Assembly (NCBI RefSeq): GCF_037031285.1
Contig: NZ_JAYEZO010000001.1
Span: forward strand, 1,054,001-1,118,000
Reading direction: 5' to 3'
DNA: 64,000 nt
Origin: Halobellus sp. LT62
GTDB lineage: Archaea; Halobacteriota; Halobacteria; Halobacteriales; Haloferacaceae
The position numbers and the translations under genes were made by a program. Below, in pieces: positions 18,251 to 27,463 of the stretch (within the stretch, counting starts at the first letter, position 1; every line of letters begins with the position of its first letter). The notes under the pieces are model-generated. The model made no database searches. It saw nothing but the letters and a program-made list of their open reading frames with translations, and was not told the origin of the DNA.

Positions 18251-19795
18251 ATGAGCGGCTCAAGCAGTAATATTCTATTCATCACAAGCGATCAGCATAG
18301 CCATCGATATCTGGGAAATCGACCAGCGCACAACGGTGGCGAGGATGTCGACACGCCCACGCTTGATCAGTTGGAAGACAACTCTACGTCGTTCGATAGC
18401 ACCTACTGTGCAACGCCGCTCTGTACCCCCTCGCGTCTGTCACTGCTCACGGGGAAACGTGCCCCCAACGCCGATGCGTGGGGTAATTCTAGTCTGCTTC
18501 AGCCGGACTTGGAGACGTTCCCCGAAACGCTGTCCAATGCGGGGTATGAGACGTGTCTCATTGGAAAAATGCACTTGGGGGGGAATCGCCAGTTCGCAGG
18601 GTTCGATCATCGGCCGTACGGTGACCTCACGGGGAACACTGGTCATCAGATGGAACCGCCGAATAGATCACTGGGTGAGCAGGGCCCTGATTGGGAGGCT
18701 CTCGTGACTGACGTCGGAAACACGGATATTCCCGAGAGCCTGCTCCAAGAGCGGAACGTCATCGCGGAATCGATGTCTTTTCTCCGCGAACACGAGTACG
18801 CGAATCCGGATCAGCCGTGGGCACTCTGCGCGTCATTCAGCCGTCCGCATTGGCCGCGAACCGCCCCAGAACGTTTCTTCGACAAATACTGGCAAGGTGG
18901 CGTCTCCGAACCACGGATAGTGGAGGGAGCGGATACGGACGAACATCCACTCATCGCCGAACAAAAAGAGTTGACAGCGGGAGTCACACACGACGACGCG
19001 ATGCGAGCACGGGCAGCGTATTTTGCTTGTGTCGAGTACTTGGACGAACTCATCGGAGACTTCCTCGCGGCGCTTGATCGAGACGGGTTCTTAGATGACA
19101 CAATAGTAGTCTATACGAGCGACCACGGTGAGATGGCCGGGGAACACGGACTCTGGGATAAATGCACATATCACGAGAGTTCCACTCGTGTCCCGCTTTT
19201 CGTCCAGACGCCGGAGCATCGAACAGACGATCTCGAACCATCCCGTTTCGAGAGGCCTGTCAATCTCATTGATCTGTATCCGACGCTGTGCAATCTCGTG
19301 GGTGTTACTCCTCCGAAGGATCTCGACGGAACAAACCTCTCAGCGAGCATCGTCAACGAAGAGGAACCCGAACGCGGGCCAGTGATGACTGACTGTTTCG
19401 CCACTCCCGGTGCTCCCGCAACGGACTACCGAATGGTCCGCGATGGCGACTACAAGTACGTGAGATTTCGGGACGCTCCAGAACTACTCTTCAATGTCGA
19501 GGAGGATCCGTTAGAGACGGAAAATTTGGCCGAAGAGCCACGAGACGACGATGCGGAGGCGTTGGAGTCTCTTCGGAACGTCGTACGCGAGTCACTGGAT
19601 TTCGAGGAAACGCTCGAACAGAAAGAGAAGGCTGCTCAGTTAAAGGACGAGTACAGATTGGGCGCCTACAGGGGTGGGCCTAACCAGTATCACCTCCCCG
19701 ATGGACGAGTCATCGATGCTGATACGCCTATCTATCATCCCGATGTCGTTGCTGAGGAACCGGACGTGATATTCGACGACTTCGAAGAGCCGTAA
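18251..19795 (+). CDS. sulfatase (Cys-type, alkaline-phosphatase fold)
   Basis: 514 residues. The metal-binding start ILFITSDQHSHRY is followed by the sulfatase signature with C58-T-P-S-R62 (LCTPSRLSLLTGK). C58 is the residue that FGE turns into formylglycine. Further ligands lie in YTSDHGEMAGEHGLWDK, with the C-terminal subdomain around DYRMVRDGDYKYVRF. No signal peptide is visible, so the enzyme is predicted to be cytoplasmic. It hydrolyses sulfate esters; the natural ester is unknown. The FGE gene directly upstream supports it being active. Confidence 0.92.
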   Translation: MSGSSSNILFITSDQHSHRYLGNRPAHNGGEDVDTPTLDQLEDNSTSFDSTYCATPLCTPSRLSLLTGKRAPNADAWGNSSLLQPDLETFPETLSNAGYETCLIGKMHLGGNRQFAGFDHRPYGDLTGNTGHQMEPPNRSLGEQGPDWEALVTDVGNTDIPESLLQERNVIAESMSFLREHEYANPDQPWALCASFSRPHWPRTAPERFFDKYWQGGVSEPRIVEGADTDEHPLIAEQKELTAGVTHDDAMRARAAYFACVEYLDELIGDFLAALDRDGFLDDTIVVYTSDHGEMAGEHGLWDKCTYHESSTRVPLFVQTPEHRTDDLEPSRFERPVNLIDLYPTLCNLVGVTPPKDLDGTNLSASIVNEEEPERGPVMTDCFATPGAPATDYRMVRDGDYKYVRFRDAPELLFNVEEDPLETENLAEEPRDDDAEALESLRNVVRESLDFEETLEQKEKAAQLKDEYRLGAYRGGPNQYHLPDGRVIDADTPIYHPDVVAEEPDVIFDDFEEP

Positions 19796-20002
19796 CCGGG
19801 AGTAACTGCGTCAGTGTGACCGGACCACCGGGGAGACAGACGTCTGGGTTCGACCGATCAAGTGGACAGATAGACAAGATCGCGAAAGGGTACATCGTAG
19901 CCACTGTGGGGCCGAGCGATCCGAGAGTCCACAGACCACCGCCAAAAAGTGAGTACTGCATCCGGAGACTCTAGAGATGGATCAGTGAGATGAACCGCGA
20001 GT

Positions 20003-20860
20003 TCACACCGAGAGGCGTAAGCCATCATCCGCGACGTACACAGTCCCCAAAAACTGTTGTTTCACCGAATCGGTGATCGCTTGTTCGTCCCGATACGGAA
20101 GTAGATGAGTCAACATCAGCGTGTCGACGTCGGCTGCAGCGGCTATTTCTCCGCGCTCCTCAGGACTACAGTGGACATCCGAAATCCCCTCCAGCACGCT
20201 CGGAGGGATGCCCGTAGTGTATTCCTCCCAGACGACTTCGTCACCGGTAGAATCGGGATAGCCACTCGTCGGTGCGATGCCACAGTCCTGAATGAGGAGG
20301 TCACCATCGCGGGCAGCGTCAACAACTGTGTCTGTCTTTCCCGTATCCCCGGAAATAGTGGTTATTGCTCCTGAGGAGTGTTCCCGTATACGGAATCCAT
20401 GCGTCTCGATCGAGTGCTTCACCTCGAAGGCCTCGATCGACCAGTTGGTCTTCGAGAATTCTGCTCCAGCGGCCACTTCATACGTCGGAAGATCCCTGAT
20501 TAGCTCTGAGGGTGCCCCTGCCGAAACTCGATAGTCGATTGCATCACCGTAGATGTCGTACAGACTCGACAGGAGTATGTCAGTAGTTGGCTGTGGGCCA
20601 TAGATGCTGAGTTTGTCTTCGCCCCGCGTCCAGTTCGTGATGAGGAAGTAATAGAAAGCAGCATTATGATCGATGTGGTGATGGGTAAAGAAGAGCGAAT
20701 CAATAGTGCCCGGATTAATTCCGTGTTCCACCATACGATGGATTGACCCCGGACCACAATCGAACAAGAGTCTCTCCTCGCCGATATCCACGAGAACGCT
20801 GGAACCAGATCAATTAGGAAGAGGAACAGGAGTGCCTGTTCCTAGTATCGTGATTTCCAT
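20003..20860 (-). pseudogene. metallo-beta-lactamase-fold hydrolase gene interrupted by one in-frame TGA
   Basis: The open part (20791 to 20003, GTG start, about 262 residues) carries the zinc motif FFTHHHIDHNAAF and later TISGDTGKTD and LMLTHLLPYRDE, as in RNase Z/arylsulfatase-like enzymes. It begins abruptly at VDIGEERLLFDCGPG. The same frame continues upstream as MEITILGTGTPVPLPN from an ATG at 20860, separated only by a TGA at 20810-20812. That upstream piece is the first beta-strand/loop of the fold. A single base change, for example CGA to TGA, explains it. The gene is either dead or makes an N-terminally truncated product. Confidence 0.75.
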
Positions 20861-21281
20861 ACGCTCCGTGTTGAGTGGAAAGTAATAAGTTGAGATGGTC
20901 CAGATCTCAAAACCAATTTACCTTAATATATTTGACACATATCCGCCAGTTTGTTACTAATTCGAGAGGCTCGAAGAGACCTATTTGTTGCGCTGAATTG
21001 ATTTCGTATTCGGGTTTCAGCCACCTCGTATCGGGTATTAGCAGAGGAACATAAGAAAAAACCAAAACAATTCGTGTAGCTCGAATCTGTGGCTGAGCGC
21101 AGTCTATTATTGATTATAAATTTTGTTACGGGCTATTTTCTGGTATAAATAATAGGCGTACACTTGTGAGGTGAAATTACCCCTCTGGGCTATCAGCCGC
21201 TCACGTATTTGGAAACTGCTTACGTGATGTGTTATTAGACCACATCCGTCGCGATTCGAATGAGTAGAATTTATCCGGCCG
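20861..21281. other. AT-rich gene-free stretch
   Basis: About 420 bases, clearly richer in A+T than the flanks, between the broken hydrolase gene and the IclR gene. No coding sequence or repeat recognised. Confidence 0.5.
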
Positions 21282-22028
21282 TTACGACTGCAAACTTATC
21301 GAGATCTCTGCCGCTTTTTCGAGGACGTCTTCAGAAAACACGCTGAGATCATCGTGCTTAGCACCATCGAAGGAGTGGAAGCCCACTGCACCAATCTCAT
21401 CAGCGACTGCTATTGGAGCGGCGATTGCATTGACTCCGGATACTGCTTCACCCTCCGAGATCGCATATCCCCGATCGCGGATGATTTCGATTTCGTCTCG
21501 AAGCCTCGTCTCACTTGTAATCGTGTGTTCAGTGCTTGATTGCAGCCTGTTGTCGCGGAGAATTTCGTCGATGCGATCGTCGGGAAGTACAGACAATATT
21601 GCTTTCCCACCAGCATTCGAATGAAGCGGCGTGAGCTGACCAATAACAGAATAATGGTTTTTCGAAGTCTGATTAGATGATCCATAAATAGGTGCACACA
21701 TATCATTTTCTAAGGAATATAGCCATGAAGTTTTTCTAGTTTGTACTGACAAGTTTTCTACAACTTCTCGGCCTGCAGAAAGCAAATCTCGCTGCTTACG
21801 TTCTTTATTCCCCAAGTAATACAGATGTAGACCAGCACGATATTGATCATTTATCTTTACAACCAGATCTTCATTGCGTAACGTTGTAAGATGTCTATGC
21901 GTGGTACTTTCGGCTATTTCTAATTCTTCTGCTAATTCTTTAATTGTCGAGCTATTCTTTTCTATCAACGTTTCTAGTATTTTGATTGATGTCTGTGTTG
22001 TTTGGACCGGCCGTCGTATTTCGACCAT
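21282..22028 (-). CDS. IclR-family transcriptional regulator
   Basis: 248 residues from the ATG at 22028; another in-frame ATG exists at 22040, but a TATA-like AAAGTATTA near 22052-22060 fits the inner one better. The N-terminal winged helix-turn-helix reads TIKELAEELEIAESTTHRHLTTL. The C-terminal IclR effector domain includes PLHSNAGGKAILSVLPDDRI and GYAISEGEAVSGVNAIAAPI. IclR proteins sense small carbon compounds and usually control neighbouring catabolic genes. The CoA-pathway, transporter and sulfatase genes to the left are candidate targets; this is inference. Confidence 0.9.
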   Translation of the reverse strand: MVEIRRPVQTTQTSIKILETLIEKNSSTIKELAEELEIAESTTHRHLTTLRNEDLVVKINDQYRAGLHLYYLGNKERKQRDLLSAGREVVENLSVQTRKTSWLYSLENDMCAPIYGSSNQTSKNHYSVIGQLTPLHSNAGGKAILSVLPDDRIDEILRDNRLQSSTEHTITSETRLRDEIEIIRDRGYAISEGEAVSGVNAIAAPIAVADEIGAVGFHSFDGAKHDDLSVFSEDVLEKAAEISISLQS

Positions 22029-22185
22029 ATCTCGTAACATTTTTTATGGATGTAATACTTTTCGAGTCAATCGAGATAGAGGAATTCGGAGCGAAGTTGT
22101 CGTTGAGGGCCTGCTTGCCCAGACAGAATGGTCTGCTCCGTTGAAATTCTTAGAGAGTTACAAGTTGCCCCGGTAGTCTGATCGG

Positions 22186-22575
22186 GTGGAAGCCGTCCCG
22201 AAATCGCGGTTACTCCAGTTCGTTGAGCAAGCGATGCACTTAGCTCGCCGAGCTGTCACTCGTTACTTCTCAAAGTTCTCGAAACAGCGGGACATACTTC
22301 ATCAGCACATCGTTCTCCTCTGTCTCAAGATTCGGAAGAATACGACGTACCGGACGCTTCTGGACGAACTTATCGAGATGCCTCGGATTCGGAGCGTCCT
22401 CAATCTTGAGGAACTCTCGTCTCCTTCGACGTTGTGTAAGGCGTTTAACCGCCTTGATATACTGTTTTGCGGGTTCTTCTCAATCACTGAGTCACACTTT
22501 CTCCCGGCCACCGGTGTCGTTGGGATTGACGCTTCCGGCTTTGACCGCAGTCACGCCTCGAAGCATTCCGAGTAG
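22186..22575 (+). pseudogene. IS5-type haloarchaeal transposase, N-terminal fragment
   Basis: 129 residues resembling the start of haloarchaeal DDE transposases. Landmarks are HQHIVLLCLKIRKNTTYRTL, DELIEMPRIRSVLNLEEL and VVGIDASGFDRSHASKH, where the first catalytic Asp lies in GIDASGFDR. The frame stops right after it, so roughly the last 60 percent of the protein, with the other catalytic residues, is missing. A possible element end, GCTCCGTTGAAAT, lies at 22135-22147. No right end was found. It is a dead relic. Confidence 0.75.
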
Positions 22576-22910
22576 ATGAGCGAGTTCAATCGTTTTGGGA
22601 GTGACGCTCCGGATCAATCAATTAACAGCGCATCGATTCCGGAGTCGAACTTTCCCGTGGTCCCGGAACCGTCGTTCCTGTAGGATTTCTACCCGGCTGT
22701 TTCCTGCTATTGGCACCGTCTTTTTCAGTGGGTGGCCTCGGACAAGTTAATATAAATAACTCCTGCGGGTTGACCACCGAGGATTTTGCCAGTCTAAAGG
22801 GATGTTCCAGTAGATATCCGAGAGGTTAGGCGCACAGCCATCGGTAGTTGTTGGGTAGAATGCGGCATCAAGGGGTTAGTTTTACAATATCCCGCAAGCG
22901 GAGGTGTCGT
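22576..22910. other. gene-free stretch downstream of the transposase relic
   Basis: About 335 bases without a recognisable gene. The end nearest 22911 should contain the promoter of the lipoprotein gene: TTAATATAAATAA at about 22748-22760 is AT-rich but far from the start. Confidence 0.4.
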
Positions 22911-24212
22911 ATGCCTTCCCGCTCGCGACGCGCACTCCTCCAAGCACTTGCCGGCACTGCCACCGTCCTCGCCGGCTGCCAAAGCGACACCCAGTCCAAG
23001 ACCACCCAAACCACTACAACAACGACATCGACATCCACCCCCACGACCACGGTATCGACTACGACGACCGAGGGGACCAAGCCCGAGGCCATCGGGGGCG
23101 ACCCTGACTCACTCCCGGAGAAAGTGTGGCCGCTCCCAGACCGAGGGCCATCGAACAATGCCTACCTCCCGGCTGGTCCTAGTTTCGGGACGGTGTCTGG
23201 GGTAGGCTGGGAATTTGCACCGATGAATCCCAACGGGGACCACTACAGTCCTCGGTACCTCCAACCTGTCATCGCAGAGGACACCATCTATGCGGTGAAC
23301 GCACTGACATACGGGGCGAACGTCGCCCTGCCCGAAAACCAGTACCTCCGCGCGGTCAGCACAGCTGGTGAAGAGCGCTGGACGGTGACTCTCTCCGCTG
23401 GTGATTCGACACCGGTGCCGTCCCTGCCAGCTATTCGCGACGACCTTGTCCTGCTTGGTCTCGACCAGATTCTCCGTGCCTATGAACGCTCAACTGGAGA
23501 GACCGCGTGGACGGTCGATATCGACGAAGGCATCCATACGATTGTCCCAACCTCACAACGCATCGTCGTTCGTGGCAGCCGCGCCATCATCGCAGTTGCC
23601 AGCGGCGACAAACAGTGGACAGTGCCGTATGAGGTGTACCCGAGTGCGATGGCGGTCGCCCAAGATACCGTGTTCGTCGGGTCGAGCAAACGCATTTCTG
23701 CACTCGATCCTGCTACTGGGAAGATACAGTGGCGCGAGGATCTCCCCTCGGTTACTGACGGCTGGGGAGTGAGCTCGCTGGTAGTCGTCCCCGGCGGCGT
23801 GCTGGCACGGCAAAATAGCGGCCACGTCTACGCCTACACCAAGACTGGGGTGAAGGTCTGGCAAGCCTCCGAGATAGATGACAATTTCGCCACTGACGGC
23901 ACCTCTCTCTACGCCGGCGGTGCCGGTAGCATCCGTTCGATCCGTGTTGCGAACGGGGAAATCGCCTGGGAACGTACGTGCGACGAAATTTCGGGCTGTG
24001 GTGGGACGATCAACGTCTTGGACGTCACCGCCACCGAGGATGGTGTCATAGCCGCCCTTGAGGATGGCTTTATCGTCGGCCTTGACGCGTGTACCGGCAG
24101 CGTTCAGTGGGTCACGCAGGCACCAATTACTATCGAAAGTCTTGCTATTACCGACAACGCCATCTTTGGCGTTGGCGACCTCGACGACCCGATGATCCAG
24201 CTCACGGCATAG
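22911..24212 (+). CDS. PQQ-like beta-propeller lipoprotein (Tat-exported)
   Basis: 433 residues from the ATG at 22911. The N-terminus SRSRRALLQALAGTATVLAGC has a twin-arginine motif and a lipobox Cys. A Thr/Ser-rich linker of about 40 residues follows. Then come repeated propeller units of the PQQ type, seen as recurring Trp and Thr patterns: STAGEERWTVTLSAGDSTPV, RSTGETAWTVDIDEG, PATGKIQWREDLPS, CTGSVQWVTQAP. It should sit outside the cell membrane. Such proteins are often structural or assembly factors rather than quinoprotein enzymes, and no clear PQQ-dehydrogenase active-site motif is visible. Confidence 0.88.
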   Translation: MPSRSRRALLQALAGTATVLAGCQSDTQSKTTQTTTTTTSTSTPTTTVSTTTTEGTKPEAIGGDPDSLPEKVWPLPDRGPSNNAYLPAGPSFGTVSGVGWEFAPMNPNGDHYSPRYLQPVIAEDTIYAVNALTYGANVALPENQYLRAVSTAGEERWTVTLSAGDSTPVPSLPAIRDDLVLLGLDQILRAYERSTGETAWTVDIDEGIHTIVPTSQRIVVRGSRAIIAVASGDKQWTVPYEVYPSAMAVAQDTVFVGSSKRISALDPATGKIQWREDLPSVTDGWGVSSLVVVPGGVLARQNSGHVYAYTKTGVKVWQASEIDDNFATDGTSLYAGGAGSIRSIRVANGEIAWERTCDEISGCGGTINVLDVTATEDGVIAALEDGFIVGLDACTGSVQWVTQAPITIESLAITDNAIFGVGDLDDPMIQLTA

Positions 24213-24375
24213 GTTCTATTTCAACTAGCCCCGCCGCTCTTTGAGGTTCATTGTATGCGTGCTCAACTTCCCCCGCGAAACTGCTTCAGTATGCTTTGGA
24301 ACGGTTCCGCATCCGGCCCTCACCCGGCCGGCTCGTGGAGTGTACTCTCTCCACTCACTTGAGGAGGTCACCAAA

Positions 24376-24561
24376 CTGAGCGAGCGCCGAACCCAGACTT
24401 CGTCCGAGGCGTTCCCGGATGATTCGTTGGCGTCGATTCGGGCGGCCGTCGAAGCCGTCCAAGCAAGCGTCTTCGACGGCTCGACGAAACACACGGAGGT
24501 CGGCGGGTTCGATACCGCGATCGTCGACGGCCGGTCGCGACGCCGACGCGGAGGCCGAGTG
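24376..24561 (+). other. in-frame region upstream of the PemK-like gene, possible antitoxin or N-terminal domain
   Basis: The frame of the PemK-like gene is open upstream to 24241. A strong ribosome-site-like GAGGAGGT (24361-24368) stands 7 bases before a CTG at 24376, followed by codons for SERRTQTSSEAFPDDSLAS. That translation is acidic and protein-like (SIRAAVEAVQASVFDG). It could be the real N-terminus of the protein with a non-standard or mutated start codon, or a fused antitoxin. No canonical ATG is available there; a GTG exists at 24340. Confidence 0.4.
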
Positions 24562-25071
24562 ATGCAGCAGACGCTCTCCCGCTGTGCCTTCTGCGACGTC
24601 CCGCCCGGTACCGAGACTGGCCAGGCCCATACCTGGGGGCAGGACGAACGGGTCACTCACCCGAGCTGTGTCGACCGCGCTATCCAAGTGGAGCCGGATA
24701 CCGACGGGCGCGATCACGTCGCCTGCGACGGGTGGGCTCGTCGTCGACGCGCTCGCGGCGACATCGTCTGGGCGACCGACCCGCCCTCGGAGAAAGGTCG
24801 CCCGATGCTCGTGCTGGGAACTCCCCGATTCCCGAACCACGGCGTACAACCCATCACGGTCTTGGTGTCCACGAAGACCTATCACGAAGAGGCGCTCCCA
24901 CTCAGGGATGACGACTACAAAGGCAACCCACTCGGGGAACGAAGTCACGTCCTCCCGTGGTCGCTCGCGACTCTCGACAGTGCTGGGGATGTCGAGCACT
25001 ACCTGACCACTCTCGTCGACGAGCGCACCGAGGATGTGGCGAGCCAGCTAATCGACTACATCTCCTCCTGA
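24562..25071 (+). CDS. PemK/MazF-like toxin-type protein with a Cys-rich N-terminus
   Basis: 169 residues from the ATG at 24562. The C-terminal about 110 residues look like a MazF/PemK endoribonuclease barrel: RRARGDIVWATDPP, then RPMLVLGTPRFP, ITVLVSTKTYHEEALPL and VLPWSLATLD. The N-terminal part CAFCDVPPGTETGQAHTWG plus THPSCV could hold a zinc ion. MazF proteins cut mRNA and are normally neutralised by an antitoxin encoded just upstream; here only an in-frame, ATG-less segment is there. Function is inferred from fold resemblance. Confidence 0.65.
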   Translation: MQQTLSRCAFCDVPPGTETGQAHTWGQDERVTHPSCVDRAIQVEPDTDGRDHVACDGWARRRRARGDIVWATDPPSEKGRPMLVLGTPRFPNHGVQPITVLVSTKTYHEEALPLRDDDYKGNPLGERSHVLPWSLATLDSAGDVEHYLTTLVDERTEDVASQLIDYISS

Positions 25072-25288
25072 GAGTCCCCTCCCGTCGTCGCCGTTCCAAA
25101 AACGCGTCATCCAGACCGACGACGACAGTTACGATCATCGCCGACAAAAGCGGAGACCCGATCATCAAGATTGAATCACACCGCTAAGTGCACACCTACC
25201 GAGAACTTGTTGCGCAAGGATCAGACAGAACCAAACTTGAATTGACACCGACCCGGATTTGGAAGGTGTCAGGTTGTATGGGTGATTT

Positions 25289-26656
25289 CTATCTCGAAAC
25301 GAACTCGACACCAGTGATCTCGAATCTTGCGCCACCGTCGGAGCCCTCAGTCACTGCAAGATTCCAGCCATGAGCATCGACAACTTGTTTGACAATGCGC
25401 AACCCGAACCCGGTCCCTTTGTCGGCGGTCGAATAGCCCGCCTCTAATACTTTATCACGTTCCTCAGGGGGGATGCCACGTCCATCGTCCTCTATGTAAA
25501 ATCCGCCCTCGAGTTGTCCGAGAGTCACAGTCACACTCTTGCCAGCGTGCTCAATTGCGTTCCGAACGAGATTCTCAAACAGTTGCTGAAGGCGGCTTGA
25601 ATCGGCACATATCTTTCGCTCGATATCCACTTGGAGGGTTGCGTCGTGGGTGTCGATGTTTTGCCACCAAGTCTCGCTAAAGATAGCCGGGTCGATTACT
25701 TCCATTTCGTCAATCTCCTCTCCTGCGAGGGCGAGTTCCAGCAAGTCGTCAATGAGCGCTTCAATCCGGTCGTGGGCCTTTATGACGGGATCAAGGTGTT
25801 CGCTGGTACACTCCTCTGTTGCGAGTTTCAATCGGCCCTGGGCGACATTAAGGGGGTTCCGAAGATCGTGGGAGACAATCGAGGCGAACTGCTCCAACTG
25901 CTCATTTTTCCTCTGGAGCTTGACCTTTGCTCGTCGCCGTTGGAGTTCGTAGCCTACCCACCGGCTCATCAAATCAACGAGAGTAACTTCCCACGTGGAG
26001 AACTGCCCGCTTCGAGCCTCTGTCCCGTAAAAGCAGAAGGTTCCATAGACGTCGTCTCCGATCATAACGGGGGCACCGATATAGCAGGATATCCCCCATT
26101 CAGTATATCCGGCTCGGTCAGTTTCATCCGGGGCATCCCGTTCGATATCACCAAGCACGAGGGTTCGTTCGTCGCTGGCTGCGATTTCGCAGTTCGTTGC
26201 TGAGACTGGGACTACGTTTCCCGCTTGAATACCGTCGTCATCAGCAGCAACGATCTCGAACACGTAGTCATCACCGCGGATTTCTGATAAGGTTCCGTAC
26301 TGCGTGTTGAGCTCTGCCCGGCCGAGTTCGAGGAGGGCCTGTACTTGTTCCTCGAAAGTCTGGTCCCGTGCCGAAATGATGGTATGCATCTCGCGGAGGA
26401 CATCCTCACGTCTCCGTCGGTCGGTAATATCCTGAACGAGTGCGTCGAAACAGCGTTCCTCAACGGTTTCGACAACGCGGGCGGTGACCAATACCCAGAT
26501 GGTATCGCCGCTCAGCGTCGTCACCTTCAGCTCCTCGTTGTGAACCTGTCCCACCTCGGTCAGTGCTGTGAGAAGATTCTCCCGCGTCTCTGGGTCCTGA
26601 TAAAACTCCGTGACTTCTCGGGACAGAATATCGTCCTGTGAGTCCCCGCCCACCAT
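25289..26656 (-). CDS. PAS/GAF sensor histidine kinase, 5'-truncated
   Basis: 455 residues if translated from the ATG at 26656. Order: remainder of a PAS domain, a GAF domain (ELGRAELNTQYGTLSEI to VTLVDLMSRW), HisKA with the phospho-His in FASIVSHDLRNPLNVA, and HATPase with LFENLVRNAIEHAG, EDDGRGIPPEER and KGTGFGLRIVKQVV. The first PAS is cut at this ATG: its N-terminal half is encoded in the same frame upstream (to 26833) without any start codon. The gene has probably lost its true 5' end. The kinase core looks intact; whether it is expressed is unknown. Confidence 0.8.
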   Translation of the reverse strand: MVGGDSQDDILSREVTEFYQDPETRENLLTALTEVGQVHNEELKVTTLSGDTIWVLVTARVVETVEERCFDALVQDITDRRRREDVLREMHTIISARDQTFEEQVQALLELGRAELNTQYGTLSEIRGDDYVFEIVAADDDGIQAGNVVPVSATNCEIAASDERTLVLGDIERDAPDETDRAGYTEWGISCYIGAPVMIGDDVYGTFCFYGTEARSGQFSTWEVTLVDLMSRWVGYELQRRRAKVKLQRKNEQLEQFASIVSHDLRNPLNVAQGRLKLATEECTSEHLDPVIKAHDRIEALIDDLLELALAGEEIDEMEVIDPAIFSETWWQNIDTHDATLQVDIERKICADSSRLQQLFENLVRNAIEHAGKSVTVTLGQLEGGFYIEDDGRGIPPEERDKVLEAGYSTADKGTGFGLRIVKQVVDAHGWNLAVTEGSDGGARFEITGVEFVSR

Positions 26657-26833
26657 AGAGACAAACGTAGAGTTTGCCGCACGGAACTCGCCATCTAGGG
26701 TTGTGCGTACGTACCCAATAGGCAGCGTCTCGATGAGTTGCTTGTATTGGTGGAGTTCGAGTTCCGCTGAATTCCGGTCAGTGATAAATAAAACCTCCTT
26801 ACTGGTATCTGGGAGGGAGAGATATAAATGAGT
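26657..26833 (-). other. in-frame upstream piece of the histidine kinase without a start codon
   Basis: Between a TGA at 26834-26836 and the kinase ATG the frame encodes EVLFITDRNSAELELHQYKQ and LIETLPIGYVRTTLDGEFRA, the classic junction and N-terminus of a PAS domain. No ATG, GTG or TTG that would make a sensible start is present, indicating loss of the original 5' region. Confidence 0.65.
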
Positions 26834-26959
26834 TCACCGACAAACCTCGGATTTCACGCCGGGGGAGGTGATTGGGGCGCAGCGAACCTGAAACTCAAAC
26901 ACCGGATCTCGGCTGAGTCGCCATTCCGTGGCGGGTACACCGACTCTAAGTGGGAAACA

Positions 26960-26972
26960 GCTCTGTTGAAAT
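26960..26972 (+). repeat. possible solo insertion-sequence end
   Basis: GCTCTGTTGAAAT differs by one base from the sequence 22135-22147 in front of the transposase fragment. This suggests a leftover end of the same element family, next to the truncated kinase and the broken membrane gene. Confidence 0.35.
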
Positions 26973-27045
26973 AATTGGACACCAACAAGTTGAGAATCCA
27001 TCTGTTAGATACAGGGGACTCACATATCGTTCAATGGGCCGGCGA

Positions 27046-27434
27046 CTATTTCGGAGGCCGAGGGCCGACACGTTCGACCAGCGCGTAGCCGCCGACCGCA
27101 CTAACCGTCACGACAGGCCCGACGACGACCGCGGTGACGACAGCTATGTCCGTCGCTCGACCGACATATCCCGCTCGGCGGGCGAGTGCCAAGGCCCCCA
27201 CTGTTGTCACGAACGGCACGAGGACCAGAACCCCAAGGCGATAGAGAAGCGACTGCGCAAAAAAAGTAGTCAAAAACGTAAGTTGAGAGTTCCACCGTGT
27301 TGCGAACTTGGCCGGTGTCACCGTACTCGACGGTCACAAGGGGGACAAGAAAGTACGCGACTGCTCCAGTAAGTCCCGTCACGGCCCCACTAAGAACGGC
27401 TAGAGTCCTCGAAAACGAACTCCGCTTCCCTCAT
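27046..27434 (-). pseudogene. haloarchaeal membrane protein gene with two apparent frameshifts
   Basis: From an ATG at 27434, correcting one extra G in a GGG run (27428-27430) gives MRKRSSFSRTLAVLSGAV. That frame then runs as TGAVAYFLVPLVTVEYG to TYVFDYFF. A second shift at a run of seven T (27259-27265 on the minus strand) continues as AQSLLYRLGVLVLVPFVTT, GALALARRAGYVGR and VVVGPVVTVSAVGGYALVER, ending in PRPPK. The joined product has a positive N-terminus and about four membrane helices. A TATA box stands at the right distance from 27434. Function unknown; both shifts are in homopolymers, so sequencing error must be excluded. Confidence 0.6.
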
Positions 27435-27452
27435 AGATTCCAATTTTACCGA

Positions 27453-27463
27453 TATATTTATAA
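27453..27463 (-). promoter_or_regulatory. TATA-like promoter of the broken membrane gene
   Basis: TTATAAATATA on the minus strand, centred about 24 bases before the ATG at 27434. This is a strong haloarchaeal-type box and supports that start. Confidence 0.55.

Noticed and set aside
20810-20812. TGA as selenocysteine or programmed readthrough
   Set aside because: Haloarchaea are not known to decode UGA as selenocysteine, no matching RNA element is seen, and the position is not a redox site of this fold.
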